A stretch of DNA of 64,000 nt, taken from NCBI RefSeq assembly GCF_030064165.1, contig NZ_CP125947.1, positions 992,001 through 1,056,000 of the forward strand. The letters are read 5' to 3'. The translations under genes were made by a program, and so were the position numbers. Shown here one piece after another: positions 37,482-46,834 of the stretch; within the stretch, counting starts at the first letter, position 1; the number at the start of each line of letters is the position of its first letter. The DNA is from Comamonas resistens (GTDB lineage Bacteria > Pseudomonadota > Gammaproteobacteria > Burkholderiales > Burkholderiaceae_C). Under the pieces are notes generated by a model. It searched no databases. It worked only from the letters and a program-made list of their open reading frames with translations, and was not told the origin of the DNA.

Positions 37482-38993
37482 ATGGATCTGATTCAGAACT
37501 TGTCGACGGGTTTTGGCGTGGCTTTCACGTTCCAGAACCTGATCTACTGCTTTGTGGGCTGTCTGCTCGGTACGCTGATCGGCGTGCTGCCCGGCATCGG
37601 CCCTGTGGCAACCATCGCCATGCTGCTGCCCGCAACCTATGCACTGCCTCCCGTGGCGGCGCTGATCATGCTGGCAGGTATCTACTACGGCGCCCAGTAC
37701 GGTGGCTCCACCACCGCCATTCTGGTGAACCTGCCCGGTGAGTCTTCGTCGGTGGTGACCGTGATCGACGGCTACCAGATGGCCCGAAAAGGACGAGCAG
37801 GCCCTGCGCTGGCAGCGGCCGGTATCGGCTCCTTCTTCGCTGGTTGTGTGGGTACCGTGATTCTGGCTGCCTTCGCTCCTCCTTTGACCGAAGTCGCCTT
37901 CAAGTTCGGCCCTGCCGAGTACTTTTCGCTGATGACCCTGGGTCTGATCGGTGCCGTGGTTCTGGCTTCCGGCTCGCTGCTCAAGGCGATCGCCATGATC
38001 GTGCTGGGTCTGCTGCTGGGCATGGTCGGTACCGACGTGAACTCTGGTGTGGCCCGCTACAGCTTCGACATTCCTGAGCTGACCGACGGCATCGACTTCG
38101 TCGTGATTGCCATGGGTGTGTTCGGCTACGGTGAAATCATCTCCAACCTGGCTCAGCCTGAAGACGAGCGCGAAGTGTTCGCCGCCAAGGTGACCGGTCT
38201 GATGCCCACCAAGGAAGACTTCAAGCGCATGCTGCCCGCCATGCTGCGCGGTACAGCCCTGGGCTCGGCTCTGGGTATCCTGCCCGGTGGCGGCGCCATG
38301 CTGTCGGCCTTTGCTGCCTACACCATCGAAAAGAAGACCAAGCTCAAGCCCGGTGAAGTTCCTTTCGGTCAAGGCAATATTCGCGGCGTGTGCGCTCCCG
38401 AGTCGGCCAACAACGCCGGTTCGCAGACATCGTTCATTCCTCTGCTGACCCTGGGTATTCCTCCCAACGCCGTGATGGCGCTGATGGTGGGTGCCATGAC
38501 CATCCACAACATCCAGCCCGGTCCTCAGGTGATGACCAGCAACCCCGAACTGTTCTGGGGTCTGATCGCCTCCATGTGGATTGGTAACCTGATGCTGATC
38601 ATCCTGAACCTGCCGCTGATCGGCGTCTGGATCAAGCTGCTGACCGTGCCTTACCGCTGGCTGTTCCCCTCGATCGTGCTGTTCTGCGCGGTGGGTGTGT
38701 ACGGTACCAACAACAATGCATGGGACGTGTGGATGGTCGGTATCTTCGGTTTCATCGGCTATGTGTTCCACAAGCTGGGTACCGAGCCTGCGCCTCTGCT
38801 GCTGGGCTTCATCCTGGGCCCGATGATGGAAGAAAACCTGCGCCGTGCCCTGCTGCTGTCGCGTGGTGATTGGTCGGTGTTCGTGACCCGCCCCATCTCC
38901 GCCTGCCTGCTGGCCGCTGCCGTGGTGCTGCTGGTGGTGGTGCTGATGCCTGCAGTGAAGAACAAGCGTGAAGAAGCCTTCGTGGAAGACTGA
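37482..38993 (+). CDS. tctA: Tripartite tricarboxylate transporter large permease TctA
   Basis: A 503-residue permease with about 11-12 membrane helices. The two conserved family motifs are visible: LGTLIGVLPGIGPVATIAML with YYGAQYGGSTTAILVNLPGE in the first half, and ALGILPGGGAMLSAFAAY with PESANNAGSQTSFIPLLTLG in the second. It imports di- or tricarboxylates with proton or sodium coupling. It is transcribed with tctB and followed by a strong terminator. Confidence 0.95.
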   Translation: MDLIQNLSTGFGVAFTFQNLIYCFVGCLLGTLIGVLPGIGPVATIAMLLPATYALPPVAALIMLAGIYYGAQYGGSTTAILVNLPGESSSVVTVIDGYQMARKGRAGPALAAAGIGSFFAGCVGTVILAAFAPPLTEVAFKFGPAEYFSLMTLGLIGAVVLASGSLLKAIAMIVLGLLLGMVGTDVNSGVARYSFDIPELTDGIDFVVIAMGVFGYGEIISNLAQPEDEREVFAAKVTGLMPTKEDFKRMLPAMLRGTALGSALGILPGGGAMLSAFAAYTIEKKTKLKPGEVPFGQGNIRGVCAPESANNAGSQTSFIPLLTLGIPPNAVMALMVGAMTIHNIQPGPQVMTSNPELFWGLIASMWIGNLMLIILNLPLIGVWIKLLTVPYRWLFPSIVLFCAVGVYGTNNNAWDVWMVGIFGFIGYVFHKLGTEPAPLLLGFILGPMMEENLRRALLLSRGDWSVFVTRPISACLLAAAVVLLVVVLMPAVKNKREEAFVED

Positions 38994-39020
38994 TCGTCAA
39001 TCTGATCGCTGATCATCGTT

Positions 39021-39049
39021 AAAGCGGCCCTTATGGGGCCGCTTTTTTT
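39021..39049 (+). terminator. Rho-independent terminator after tctBA
   Basis: AAAGCGGCCC and GGGGCCGCTTT pair around TTAT and are followed by a T-run, about 28 bases after the tctA stop. Confidence 0.9.
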
Positions 39050-39118
39050 ATATGAGGACCTTTGTTTCAGGGGCCATGGATTAGGGCGGCAAAATAGCTG
39101 CAGTTACTTGAGGATTGC

Positions 39119-40423
39119 ATGGCTTCGTCTCTATTGCCCGAGCAGCACCCGGAGCGGGTTCAGCTGCATAACGAAATTCACGCTCGCCCCGCCGAGATCA
39201 TCGAAGCTCCGCTGGCCATCACGCATATCGTGATGCTGACCGATGCAGCCCAGCGCGAGGCCAGCCGTGCCCATGTGGCAGCGCTGCTGCGTGACCATCA
39301 TCGCCCGCTGCCCGATGCCGCAACCACCCATGTGCTGATCGACCTGGGCGCATTCCGCCTGCGCTGGGAGCAGCACACCGAGTTCGTCGCCTGGACCTTT
39401 GCCACGCCCATGGAGCCGTCTTCCGTGGCCGATATGCGAGAGCCTGAAACCGCGATCAATGCCGTGCCGCAAAGCTGGCTCAGAAAGCTGCCTGGCCAGT
39501 GCCTGAGCAGCCTGCATCTGTGGGCGCTGAGTGAGAGCGCGGTCGACGCGCCGCAACTGGTGCGGCATATGCTGCATGCGGACACCCTGGTGGGCTCCCG
39601 TGTGGCAGGCGATGCAGGCAGCATCTATACCGATTTTGCGATTCACGCCGATGGCTTTTCGCGCATGCTGCTGCTGGCCAGCGATGAGCTGACGCCACGC
39701 CGCCTGGGCCGCCTGGTGCAGCGGCTGCTGGAGATCGAAACCTACCGCATGGCGGCTCTGCTGGGCCTGCCCGCCGCGCGCAAGGCCGCAGCCGTGCTGG
39801 CCACGGCAGAGCGCGAGCTGGCCGAGCTGGCCCATGCCATCCGTGCAGCCGACCGTGATACCGAACCGGCGCTGCTGGACCGCCTGACGCGTCTGGCCGG
39901 TCAGGTGGAGAGCGAATATGCGGCCACGCATTCGCGTTTTTCGGCCAGCTCGGCTTACTTCGAGCTGGTGGAGCGGCGCATCCAGGAGCTGCAGGAAAGC
40001 CGGGTGGACGGTATTCAGACCATACGCGAGTTCATGGACAGGCGGCTGTCTCCGGCGCGTGCCACTTGCGAATGGGCCACACGCCGTCAGAATGCCTTGT
40101 CCGAGCGGGTCTCGCGCGTCAGCAGCCTGCTGCGCACGCGGGTCGAGATCGAGCAGCAGCAAAGCAGCCAGCAGTTGCTGGGCACCATGAACGACCGCCA
40201 GGGCATGCAGCTGAAGCTGCAGTCCACGGTGGAAGGCCTGTCGGTGGCGGCCATCACCTACTACATCACCGGCCTCATCAGCTATCTGGCCAAGGGGGCG
40301 CAGAAGCTGGGCTGGCCCTGGTCGCCGGAGTCCACGGCGGCCGTGGCCATCCCCATCGTGGCTTTCTCCGTCTGGTGGTCGCTGCGCAGACTGCACCACA
40401 AGCTGTTTGGACGTCATGCATGA
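39119..40423 (+). CDS. DUF3422 family membrane-associated protein
   Basis: A 434-residue protein of the DUF3422 family (predicted membrane-anchored, unknown function). It begins PERVQLHNEIHARPAEII, the family signature. The middle is rich in helices and probably coiled coil (about 200-350). Near the C-terminus are two hydrophobic segments (VAAITYYITGLISYLAKGA and AVAIPIVAFSVWWSL) followed by a basic tail. Nothing in the neighbouring genes points to a role. Confidence 0.85.
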   Translation: MASSLLPEQHPERVQLHNEIHARPAEIIEAPLAITHIVMLTDAAQREASRAHVAALLRDHHRPLPDAATTHVLIDLGAFRLRWEQHTEFVAWTFATPMEPSSVADMREPETAINAVPQSWLRKLPGQCLSSLHLWALSESAVDAPQLVRHMLHADTLVGSRVAGDAGSIYTDFAIHADGFSRMLLLASDELTPRRLGRLVQRLLEIETYRMAALLGLPAARKAAAVLATAERELAELAHAIRAADRDTEPALLDRLTRLAGQVESEYAATHSRFSASSAYFELVERRIQELQESRVDGIQTIREFMDRRLSPARATCEWATRRQNALSERVSRVSSLLRTRVEIEQQQSSQQLLGTMNDRQGMQLKLQSTVEGLSVAAITYYITGLISYLAKGAQKLGWPWSPESTAAVAIPIVAFSVWWSLRRLHHKLFGRHA

Positions 40424-40432
40424 AATTGGGCT

Positions 40433-40457
40433 CTAGCGCTTATGTATCAAGCGTTAG
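40433..40457. repeat. Short AGCGCTT-type hairpin repeat, copy 1
   Basis: CTAGCGCTT and AAGCGTTAG pair around a 7-base loop, followed by GAAGCTAT. It lies between the DUF3422 gene and the SDR gene and matches the arm-loop-arm pattern of the elements at 60755 and 62154. Confidence 0.6.
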
Positions 40458-40522
40458 AAGCTATGTATTTTGATGTTTCCGGGCATGAGTGCCCGGATGG
40501 AAAACCGTGAAAGGACTCCGAA

Positions 40523-41320
40523 ATGGACTTTGGTATCTCCGGGCGCTGGGCTTTGGTCTGTGGCGCCAGCAAGGGACTGGGTTTTGGCTGCGCCACGGCA
40601 CTGGCGCAAGAGGGCGTGAATCTGGTCGTCAATGCCAGAAATGCCGAAGCGCTGCAGACTGCCGTGCAGAAGCTGCAAGCCATTGCTCCGCAGGTCCAGG
40701 TGATCGGCGTCGCTGCCGACATCACCACGCCCGAAGGCCGCAGCGCCGTGTTTGAAGCCGCTGGCGGCCCAGGCAAGGACTTCGACATCGTGGTGACCAA
40801 TGCCGGTGGTCCGCCCCCCGGCGACTTCCGCAGCTGGGATCGCGAGGCCTGGATCAAGGCCGTGGACGCCAATATGCTGACTCCCATCGAGCTGATCAAG
40901 GCCACGGTGGACGGCATGGCCGAACGCGGCTTCGGCCGCATCGTCAACATCACCTCCAGCGCGGTCAAGGCGCCCATCGACATTCTGGGCCTGTCCAACG
41001 GTGCACGCAGCGGCCTGACGGGCTTTGTCGCGGGTCTGGCACGTTCGAGCATTGCCGCTCAGGGCGTGACCATCAACAACATCCTGCCGGGCAAGTTCGA
41101 TACCGACCGTCTGGCGGCCACACACCAAGCTGCGGCCACCAAGACCGGTAAGGACCTCGATGCCGTGCGCCAGGCCCAGGCCGCACAGGTTCCCGCCAAG
41201 CGCTTCGGTACGGCCGAAGAGTTCGGTGCCATCTGCGCCTTCCTGTGCAGCCGTCAGGCCGGCTATATGACGGGCCAGAACATCCTGCCCGATGGTGGTC
41301 TCTACCCCGGCACCTATTGA
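40523..41320 (+). CDS. Atypical short-chain dehydrogenase/reductase lacking the catalytic Tyr and Lys
   Basis: A 265-residue Rossmann-fold SDR resembling beta-ketoacyl-ACP reductases. The dinucleotide-binding motif is GASKGLG (residues 14-20) and the structural NAG motif is in VTNAGGPPPGD. Where classical SDRs carry YxxxK, this protein has Ser158 and Arg162 (LSNGARSGLTGF). A conserved subgroup with this change exists and is usually annotated as a FabG-like oxidoreductase. Catalysis by the normal mechanism is therefore doubtful. Confidence 0.9.
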   Translation: MDFGISGRWALVCGASKGLGFGCATALAQEGVNLVVNARNAEALQTAVQKLQAIAPQVQVIGVAADITTPEGRSAVFEAAGGPGKDFDIVVTNAGGPPPGDFRSWDREAWIKAVDANMLTPIELIKATVDGMAERGFGRIVNITSSAVKAPIDILGLSNGARSGLTGFVAGLARSSIAAQGVTINNILPGKFDTDRLAATHQAAATKTGKDLDAVRQAQAAQVPAKRFGTAEEFGAICAFLCSRQAGYMTGQNILPDGGLYPGTY

Positions 41321-41342
41321 TCGGTGATGGATCTATGAACGC

Positions 41343-41369
41343 ACAAAGCCCCGCATTGCGGGGCTTTGT
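41343..41369. terminator. Bidirectional terminator between SDR and DMT genes
   Basis: A perfect 12-bp stem (ACAAAGCCCCGC with GCGGGGCTTTGT) and a 3-base loop lie between two convergent genes, 22 bases after the SDR stop and 14 bases from the end of the DMT gene. Confidence 0.85.
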
Positions 41370-41383
41370 TGTTGGGGCTGTGC

Positions 41384-42283
41384 TTATTTGCGGGACGACA
41401 CGACGATGCCGGCCACGATCAGCGCAAAGGCGATGGCGTGATAGAGGTGCGGCGTCTCGCCCAGCACCGGAATCGACAGCAAGGCCGTGAACAGCGGAAT
41501 CAGGTTGCCGAAGAAGCCCGCAATGGCAGGCGTTGCGCGCTGCACGCCCATGCCCCAGAAGCGGTAGGCCAGAATGGCAGGCCCCACGGCAATGAACAGC
41601 AAAGCGCCCAGCAGCGGCCAGCCGGGAACAAAGCGGAAGTCGCCCAGCAAGGCCTCGCCCCCGGTGAACAGCGCCGACCAGGCCAAGCCAAACGTCACCT
41701 GGGCCAGCAGAAAGCTGGCCCAGTGCGCCTTGACCTCCTGCGGCCCGGTGCTGCGCGAAAGCAGCCAGGTGTAGAAAGCCCAGGCAATCGTCGCCAGCAT
41801 CATGAAAAGGTCGCCCGCCACAAAGTGCAGACCGAGCAGGGTTTGCAGATCACCGCGCGACATCACCACCGCCACGCCAAGTATGGACAGCGCCGCGCCG
41901 CAGAGCTGGCGGCGGCTGACCGCAATGCCCCAGAACAGACGGCCTATGGCCAGCATCCACACCGGCATGCTGGAGCTCACCAAGGTCACATTGAGCGGCG
42001 TCGAGGTCTTGAGCGCCAGGTACAGCAGGGCGTTGTAGCAGCCTATGCCCAGCAGGCCCAGCAATGCGTACTGGCGCCATAGGGGCCAGATGGGGCTGCT
42101 CCTGCGCAATACCTGCCAGGCCAGCGGCAGCAAGAGGACAAAGGCGATGCCCCAGCGAAAGAAATTGAGTGCAAAAGGGGAGATCAGGTCATGGGCGAGG
42201 CGGCCCACGATGGCATTGCCTGCCCACAGCAGCGGTGCCAGAGCCAGCATGGCTGCGGTGGAGGGCTTGAGCGAAGCATTCAT
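41384..42283 (-). CDS. EamA/DMT-superfamily transporter
   Basis: A 299-residue inner-membrane protein with ten hydrophobic segments arranged as two EamA repeats (first about 10-140, second about 150-290). It begins AMLALAPLLWAGNAIVGRLA, typical of the drug/metabolite exporters. The second repeat ends with IPVLGETPHLYHAIAFALIV. Substrate cannot be read from sequence; relatives export amino acids or other small metabolites. Confidence 0.9.
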   Translation of the reverse strand: MNASLKPSTAAMLALAPLLWAGNAIVGRLAHDLISPFALNFFRWGIAFVLLLPLAWQVLRRSSPIWPLWRQYALLGLLGIGCYNALLYLALKTSTPLNVTLVSSSMPVWMLAIGRLFWGIAVSRRQLCGAALSILGVAVVMSRGDLQTLLGLHFVAGDLFMMLATIAWAFYTWLLSRSTGPQEVKAHWASFLLAQVTFGLAWSALFTGGEALLGDFRFVPGWPLLGALLFIAVGPAILAYRFWGMGVQRATPAIAGFFGNLIPLFTALLSIPVLGETPHLYHAIAFALIVAGIVVSSRK

Positions 42284-42432
42284 GGAGCGTCACTGTACCG
42301 CGTGCTGCTGCGAGCGAGGCCTTCGCGCGCTGACTCATGACGCGTGCAGTCCTGTGCGGGACGCCGCAAATAGTGAGGCAAGCCTTCCCTGATGGAGAAG
42401 CTGAGCACAATGCCGACCATGGGAGATTTTTC

Positions 42433-43236
42433 ATGAATCAGCAAACACGACAATGGCTGCAGGAACAACGCGCCCAGGCCCATCAACCGCTTTTGCGGGA
42501 CAGGCAGGACCTGTGTGTGGATGGCGAGCAAGTAGGCAGCATAGAGCCCGCCCTGGTGCAGCAACTGGGGCCGACCTTGCTGGATGCCCATGCCGTGCAT
42601 CTGCAGCACCGCGATGGCCAATGGGACTTGCAGGGCGAGGGCAGCGCCACGCAGAGGCTGAACCGGCTGGCGCTAGCCTTGCGCGGCGCTGGTCTGGCGG
42701 GGGCTTGGCGAGACGAGCAACTGGCGGTCTGCAACGGCGCGGGCCAGCGGATTGCCACGATAGAGCGGGGAGCAGTGCGCCCGCTGGGAATTGCCACCCG
42801 CGCCGTGCATCTGGTGGGGGCTGTGGCGGACGGGCGTTTGTGGGTACAGCAGCGCTCGCAGAGCAAGGCCAACAACCCGGGCATGTGGGATACCTTGATG
42901 GGCGGAATGGTGTCGGCCCAAGACAGCCTGGAGCAGGCCTTGGCGCGCGAAACCTGGGAGGAGGCAGGGCTGGAGCTGGCAAGCCTGCAAGGCCTGCGTC
43001 ATGGCGGGCATGTGGACTTTTCCCGGCCCAGCGACGAGGCAGAGGGCCAGGGGCTGATGCGCGAGCATATCGACTGGTTTGCCGCGCAGCTTTCGGAATC
43101 CCTGATGCCCGCCAACCAGGATGGCGAGGTGCAGCGCTTCGAGCTGCTGCACCCGCAAACCGTGGAGGCCTGGCTGGTGCAGGGCCGTTTCACGCACGAG
43201 GCCTCTTTGATCCTGGCCGCGTACATGGGCTGGTAG
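42433..43236 (+). CDS. Nudix hydrolase with N-terminal DUF4743 domain
   Basis: A 267-residue protein. The first 115 residues form a DUF4743-type domain found before Nudix domains related to the yeast YJR142W/TPK-linked group. The Nudix box reads GGMVSAQDSLEQALARETWE continuing EEAGLEL, with Asp at the position of the first conserved Glu. Such enzymes hydrolyse nucleoside or thiamine-type diphosphates. The ATG at 42433 starts the domain directly; a longer frame from 42337 adds unrelated residues. Confidence 0.85.
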   Translation: MNQQTRQWLQEQRAQAHQPLLRDRQDLCVDGEQVGSIEPALVQQLGPTLLDAHAVHLQHRDGQWDLQGEGSATQRLNRLALALRGAGLAGAWRDEQLAVCNGAGQRIATIERGAVRPLGIATRAVHLVGAVADGRLWVQQRSQSKANNPGMWDTLMGGMVSAQDSLEQALARETWEEAGLELASLQGLRHGGHVDFSRPSDEAEGQGLMREHIDWFAAQLSESLMPANQDGEVQRFELLHPQTVEAWLVQGRFTHEASLILAAYMGW

Positions 43237-43269
43237 CAGCGGCGGTCCGGCGCGAGGCGTGCGTGACGC

Positions 43270-44934
43270 TTAACGCTTGGCGTCCAGCGCGGATGGCTTG
43301 AGGCGGCTGGGCGCCAGCGCACCGGCCTGCTCCAGAATCGGATAGGCGACCGAGCACAGCAGGGAATTGATGCGCTTGAGGTCACTGATCATGTCGATAT
43401 GCAGCGAGCTGGTCTCTATGCTCGATACCGTGTGCTGAGACAGGCGCGCCAGGTGAGTGGCGGAATAGGCCAGTTCCAGATCGCGGAAACGTGCTTTTTC
43501 TTCCAGCAGCTTCTGCGCCTCGCGCGCATTGCCGTTGAGGAACACGCTCATGGCTAGGCGCAGATTGTCCAGCAGATGCTGGGTCAGCTCGTGGATTTCC
43601 TGCATGCCGGCCTGCGAGAACTGGCGTCCCTTCTTGATCTTCTTGTCTTCCAGGTCCAGCAGCACGCGCTCGATGATGTCACCGATCTGCTCCATATTGA
43701 TGGTGAAGCTGATGATTTCCGTCCAACGCTGGCCTTCGCGCTCGTCCAACTCGGCGCGTGAAATCTTGGTCATGTAGTACTTGATGGCCGAGTACAGATC
43801 GTCGACCGTGGCCTCGAGGTTGCGCACCTCTTCGGACAGCTTGGCGTCATCGGTTTCAGCCACTTTCTGCAGACCGATCAGCATGGACTCGATCACATCA
43901 GCCTGGTGCAGCGATTCGCGCACGGCGCAGCTGATAGCCAGCGAAGGCGTGGACAGGGCCGAAGGGTCCAGGTGACGGGGGCGCAGCAGTTTGGCCGAGC
44001 TTTCCTCCTCGGGCTTGGGCAGCATGATCGTGACCCAGCGGGCCACCAGTTGCGTGAGGCCGATGAAGCACAGGCTGTTGAAGACATTGAAGGCCAGATG
44101 GAACATGACCACGTTCTGGCCGGGGTCCGACAGATAGGGCTGCACATAGTGCGACCACAGGCCGATGAAAGGCGCAACAATGGCCACGCCCATGATCTTG
44201 AACAGCAGATTGCCGATGGTGACCTGGCGCTCTTCCACGGCCGACTTGGCGGTTGTGATGGCTGCGACCAGGCCGCTGCCCAGGTTGGCGCCCAGGGTCA
44301 GGCCCAGGGCCACATCCAGAGGAATGGCGCCCGAGCTGGCCATGGCTGCAATCAGCAGCACCACGGCCAGGCTGGAATAAGCCACGACGGCCAGTACGGC
44401 ACCCAGCAGCAGTTCCATGAACAGATCGCTGCTGACCGAGGCCAGCAGGGTGCGCACGGCCTCGGCCTGCAGCAAGGGCTCGGTGGCCTCCACCACCAGA
44501 CGCAGGGCCAGCAACATCAGGCCCAGACCGATGAGCACGCGGCCGATACGGCCGGGCTTGGAGTCCTTGCGCGTGATGTAGAGCACCACGCCGACAAAGA
44601 TGAACAGCGGCGACAGCCAGGACAGGTCGGTGGAGAACAGCACGGCCATCAGCGCCGTGCCCACATCGGCGCCGCGCATCACTGCAAGAGCCGAAGGCAG
44701 GGTGATCAGGCCCTGGCCCACAAAGGATGAGGTCATCAGCGACGTGGCGGTGCTGGACTGCACCAGGGCCGTGACGCCCATGCCCGAGAGTGCCGCCGAG
44801 AAGCGGTTGCTCATGCTGCGGGCGAGGACGTTACGCAGATTGGCGCCAAAGACCTGCAGAACGCCGGTGCGAACCATCTGTGAGCCCCAGACCAACAGAG
44901 CTATGGCTGCTAAAAGATTCAGTAGATGCTTCAT
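43270..44934 (-). CDS. Na/Pi cotransporter family protein with PhoU-like tail
   Basis: A 554-residue membrane protein. The N-terminal 300 residues hold two Na/Pi cotransporter repeats with the QSSTATS signature (VTALVQSSTATSLMTSSFVG and the related SSGAIPLDVALGLTLGANLG). The C-terminal 200 residues are helical and PhoU-like (EQIGDIIERVLLDLEDKKI). It probably takes up phosphate with sodium and regulates itself through the PhoU part. The gene is transcribed alone, away from the large gap at 44935-45412. Confidence 0.9.
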   Translation of the reverse strand: MKHLLNLLAAIALLVWGSQMVRTGVLQVFGANLRNVLARSMSNRFSAALSGMGVTALVQSSTATSLMTSSFVGQGLITLPSALAVMRGADVGTALMAVLFSTDLSWLSPLFIFVGVVLYITRKDSKPGRIGRVLIGLGLMLLALRLVVEATEPLLQAEAVRTLLASVSSDLFMELLLGAVLAVVAYSSLAVVLLIAAMASSGAIPLDVALGLTLGANLGSGLVAAITTAKSAVEERQVTIGNLLFKIMGVAIVAPFIGLWSHYVQPYLSDPGQNVVMFHLAFNVFNSLCFIGLTQLVARWVTIMLPKPEEESSAKLLRPRHLDPSALSTPSLAISCAVRESLHQADVIESMLIGLQKVAETDDAKLSEEVRNLEATVDDLYSAIKYYMTKISRAELDEREGQRWTEIISFTINMEQIGDIIERVLLDLEDKKIKKGRQFSQAGMQEIHELTQHLLDNLRLAMSVFLNGNAREAQKLLEEKARFRDLELAYSATHLARLSQHTVSSIETSSLHIDMISDLKRINSLLCSVAYPILEQAGALAPSRLKPSALDAKR

Positions 44935-45412
44935 GTGCTATAGACGAAGAAGCAATCAAATATACCTCTGACTGACGAGCCATGCTGGCTTCGCAGTTTC
45001 CAAAAGGTGCATATCAGTGCGAATTAAGGGTAAATATGGGCGCGAAATTGTGCGTTTTCGAAAAAACACGCGTTTCCTCACATGGCATCGGTCGAGTCTG
45101 ATCCGGGCAGTGCGCGCTGCATCGACCCTGGCGCCGAATTTCCGTGCCAGAAATCATGCAAATTCGGCACTGTAGTCACCTGCGGGGGCGGCACCGCTCG
45201 AGGCCAGACTGCTGGCCCAGGACGGAATTGTCTTCCTGGCAGGGCGCATGCCGGAGGTGGGTGGCCGTCCCGGCCCTGAATATCTCACCGGCCGGATGCA
45301 GCAGTTTCTGGGCTGGCTGCAGGCCCAGGCCGGGCAGGGGATGGCGGAAAACCCTTAAAGTGTCCCATATGCTGGATCGACAGGCGCCAGCTGCTATCAA
45401 TATGGGTGAAAC
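44935..45412. other. 478-bp gap with a decayed coding-like fragment
   Basis: This divergent gap separates the Na/Pi gene and a small membrane protein gene. The left 130 bp is AT-richer and may hold promoters. From 45177 to 45359 one plus-strand frame stays open and has normal high-GC codon use (FLAGRMPEVGGRPGPEYLTG, MQQFLGWLQ), but no start codon or ribosome site is credible and a TAG precedes it at 45174. It looks like the remains of a gene's 3' end. A half copy of the GCTATC/CAGCTG repeat lies near 45385. Confidence 0.45.
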
Positions 45413-46147
45413 ATGATTCCTGGTGCGGGCGGCGCGGCGGCTGCCGGTTTTTTGCTGATGGTGCTGGCGGCGTTCATCGGAGCGCTGCTGCTGCTCTGGT
45501 GGGGCTGGCGGCTGTGGAATGAGCGGCGCGGCACACCGCGCCCACCGCTTCGTCTATGGCAATGGGGGCTGGCCATCGTGCTGTCCGTGCTGCCCATATC
45601 CACGGCGCTCTCGCTGGCACAGTGGGCCCTGCATGACTTCATGAGGGAGCGAAAAATGGCGCAGCAGGACAGGCTCAAGCATTTCACCTTGCGGCAGGCC
45701 CTGCCCTGGGGCGAGATCACCCTGCCTGCTGGCAGCCATGCGCAGCGCGAGTTGCTGGAGGGCGATGAGCGCTTGAGGGGCGATGCTTCGGATCTGCGCA
45801 GCCTGACGGATATACGCTTTGCGCAGGCCGTGACCTGGGGCGAGGTGTCGGTGAATGCAATGAGCCTGAGCGGCAGGCAGTTGCTGCTGGAGCTGGACCG
45901 GCCTCACCGCTTTGCTGCACCCGCTCAGGCGCAGGACTGCCCTGCCGGATTTACCGCACAGTTCAATGCCCTCAAGGAGCCGGTGCTGCTGGCCGATGTT
46001 CCTTATCCGGTGTATGAGGCCCGGCCGCTGAACATGGCGGACTGGGTATTCGACAGCTGCTATCAAACCCAGCCCATTGCCGTGCGTTACTGGCGCGATG
46101 GTGAGCTGGTCTGGGCGAAGGCACCGGACTATGGCTATGAAGAATAA
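45413..46147 (+). CDS. Membrane protein of unknown function
   Basis: A 244-residue protein with two N-terminal transmembrane helices (about residues 9-31 and 48-70). The soluble part (75-244) contains two similar stretches, LRQALPWGEITLPAGS and FAQAVTWGEVSVNAMS, which look like a repeat of a small beta unit. A cysteine pair is possible (CPAGFTA and DSCYQTQ). I recognise no family. A hairpin follows the stop codon. Confidence 0.7.
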   Translation: MIPGAGGAAAAGFLLMVLAAFIGALLLLWWGWRLWNERRGTPRPPLRLWQWGLAIVLSVLPISTALSLAQWALHDFMRERKMAQQDRLKHFTLRQALPWGEITLPAGSHAQRELLEGDERLRGDASDLRSLTDIRFAQAVTWGEVSVNAMSLSGRQLLLELDRPHRFAAPAQAQDCPAGFTAQFNALKEPVLLADVPYPVYEARPLNMADWVFDSCYQTQPIAVRYWRDGELVWAKAPDYGYEE

Positions 46148-46148
46148 A

Positions 46149-46178
46149 ACCCGCTGCTCTTGCGAGTCAGCGGGTCTT
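46149..46178. terminator. Terminator between convergent genes
   Basis: ACCCGCTG and CAGCGGGT pair around an 11-base loop, with TCTTT after it on the plus strand and TTTTATT on the minus strand. It serves the membrane protein gene and possibly lspA. Confidence 0.7.
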
Positions 46179-46202
46179 TGAATTGATAGCGGCCTGCGCC
46201 TG

Positions 46203-46715
46203 TCAGGCCTGCGTTTTGGCGCGTCTGGCCCTCAGAACCTCATCCAGGATCAGCAAGATGGCACCCAGGGTGATGCCCATGTCCGCCACGTTGAAGGCCG
46301 GAAAGTGGCTGGTGCCCCAATAGAAGTCCAGAAAGTCCACCACATAGCCATGCTGCAAGCGGTCCACCACGTTGCCGATGGCGCCGCCCAGGATGCTCGA
46401 TAGCGAGAGGCAGAACACCTTCTGCTCGGGATGCTTGCGCAGCTGCCAGACGATGATGACGGTGGCCACCACGGCAATGCCCACGAACAGCCAGCGCTGC
46501 CAGCCGCTGCCGCCGGCCAGGAAGGAGAAGGCCGCGCCCGTGTTGTGCGCGCGCACGATGTTGAAGAAGCTGGTGATGGGGGTCCAGTCGCCGTACTGGT
46601 AGTGGCTCAGAATCATCTGCTTGGTGATCTGGTCCAGGCCGATGATGATCAACGCCCACAGAAGCCAGGGCCAGATGCGGCCAAAGCCTGCGGGAGATGT
46701 CTGGGTGTTGCTCAT
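46203..46715 (-). CDS. lspA: Lipoprotein signal peptidase (signal peptidase II)
   Basis: A 170-residue inner-membrane aspartic peptidase that cleaves prolipoprotein signal peptides. Four membrane helices are visible. The catalytic aspartates are in [15 protein letters not shown] and [14 protein letters not shown]. It is the third gene of the conserved ribF-ileS-lspA operon; the next usual member (ispH) is not downstream here. Confidence 0.95.
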   Translation of the reverse strand: MSNTQTSPAGFGRIWPWLLWALIIIGLDQITKQMILSHYQYGDWTPITSFFNIVRAHNTGAAFSFLAGGSGWQRWLFVGIAVVATVIIVWQLRKHPEQKVFCLSLSSILGGAIGNVVDRLQHGYVVDFLDFYWGTSHFPAFNVADMGITLGAILLILDEVLRARRAKTQA

Positions 46716-46834
46716 GGCAGCTCTTCAATGACTATGTTTTTGAGAGTGGCTGGCGCTGGTTGATCAAATCTTTCAAGATGATTCCAGCGTCAAAGAGGCT
46801 ACCAGCTTGCGCTGGCAGCTCACTTTTTGAGGGC

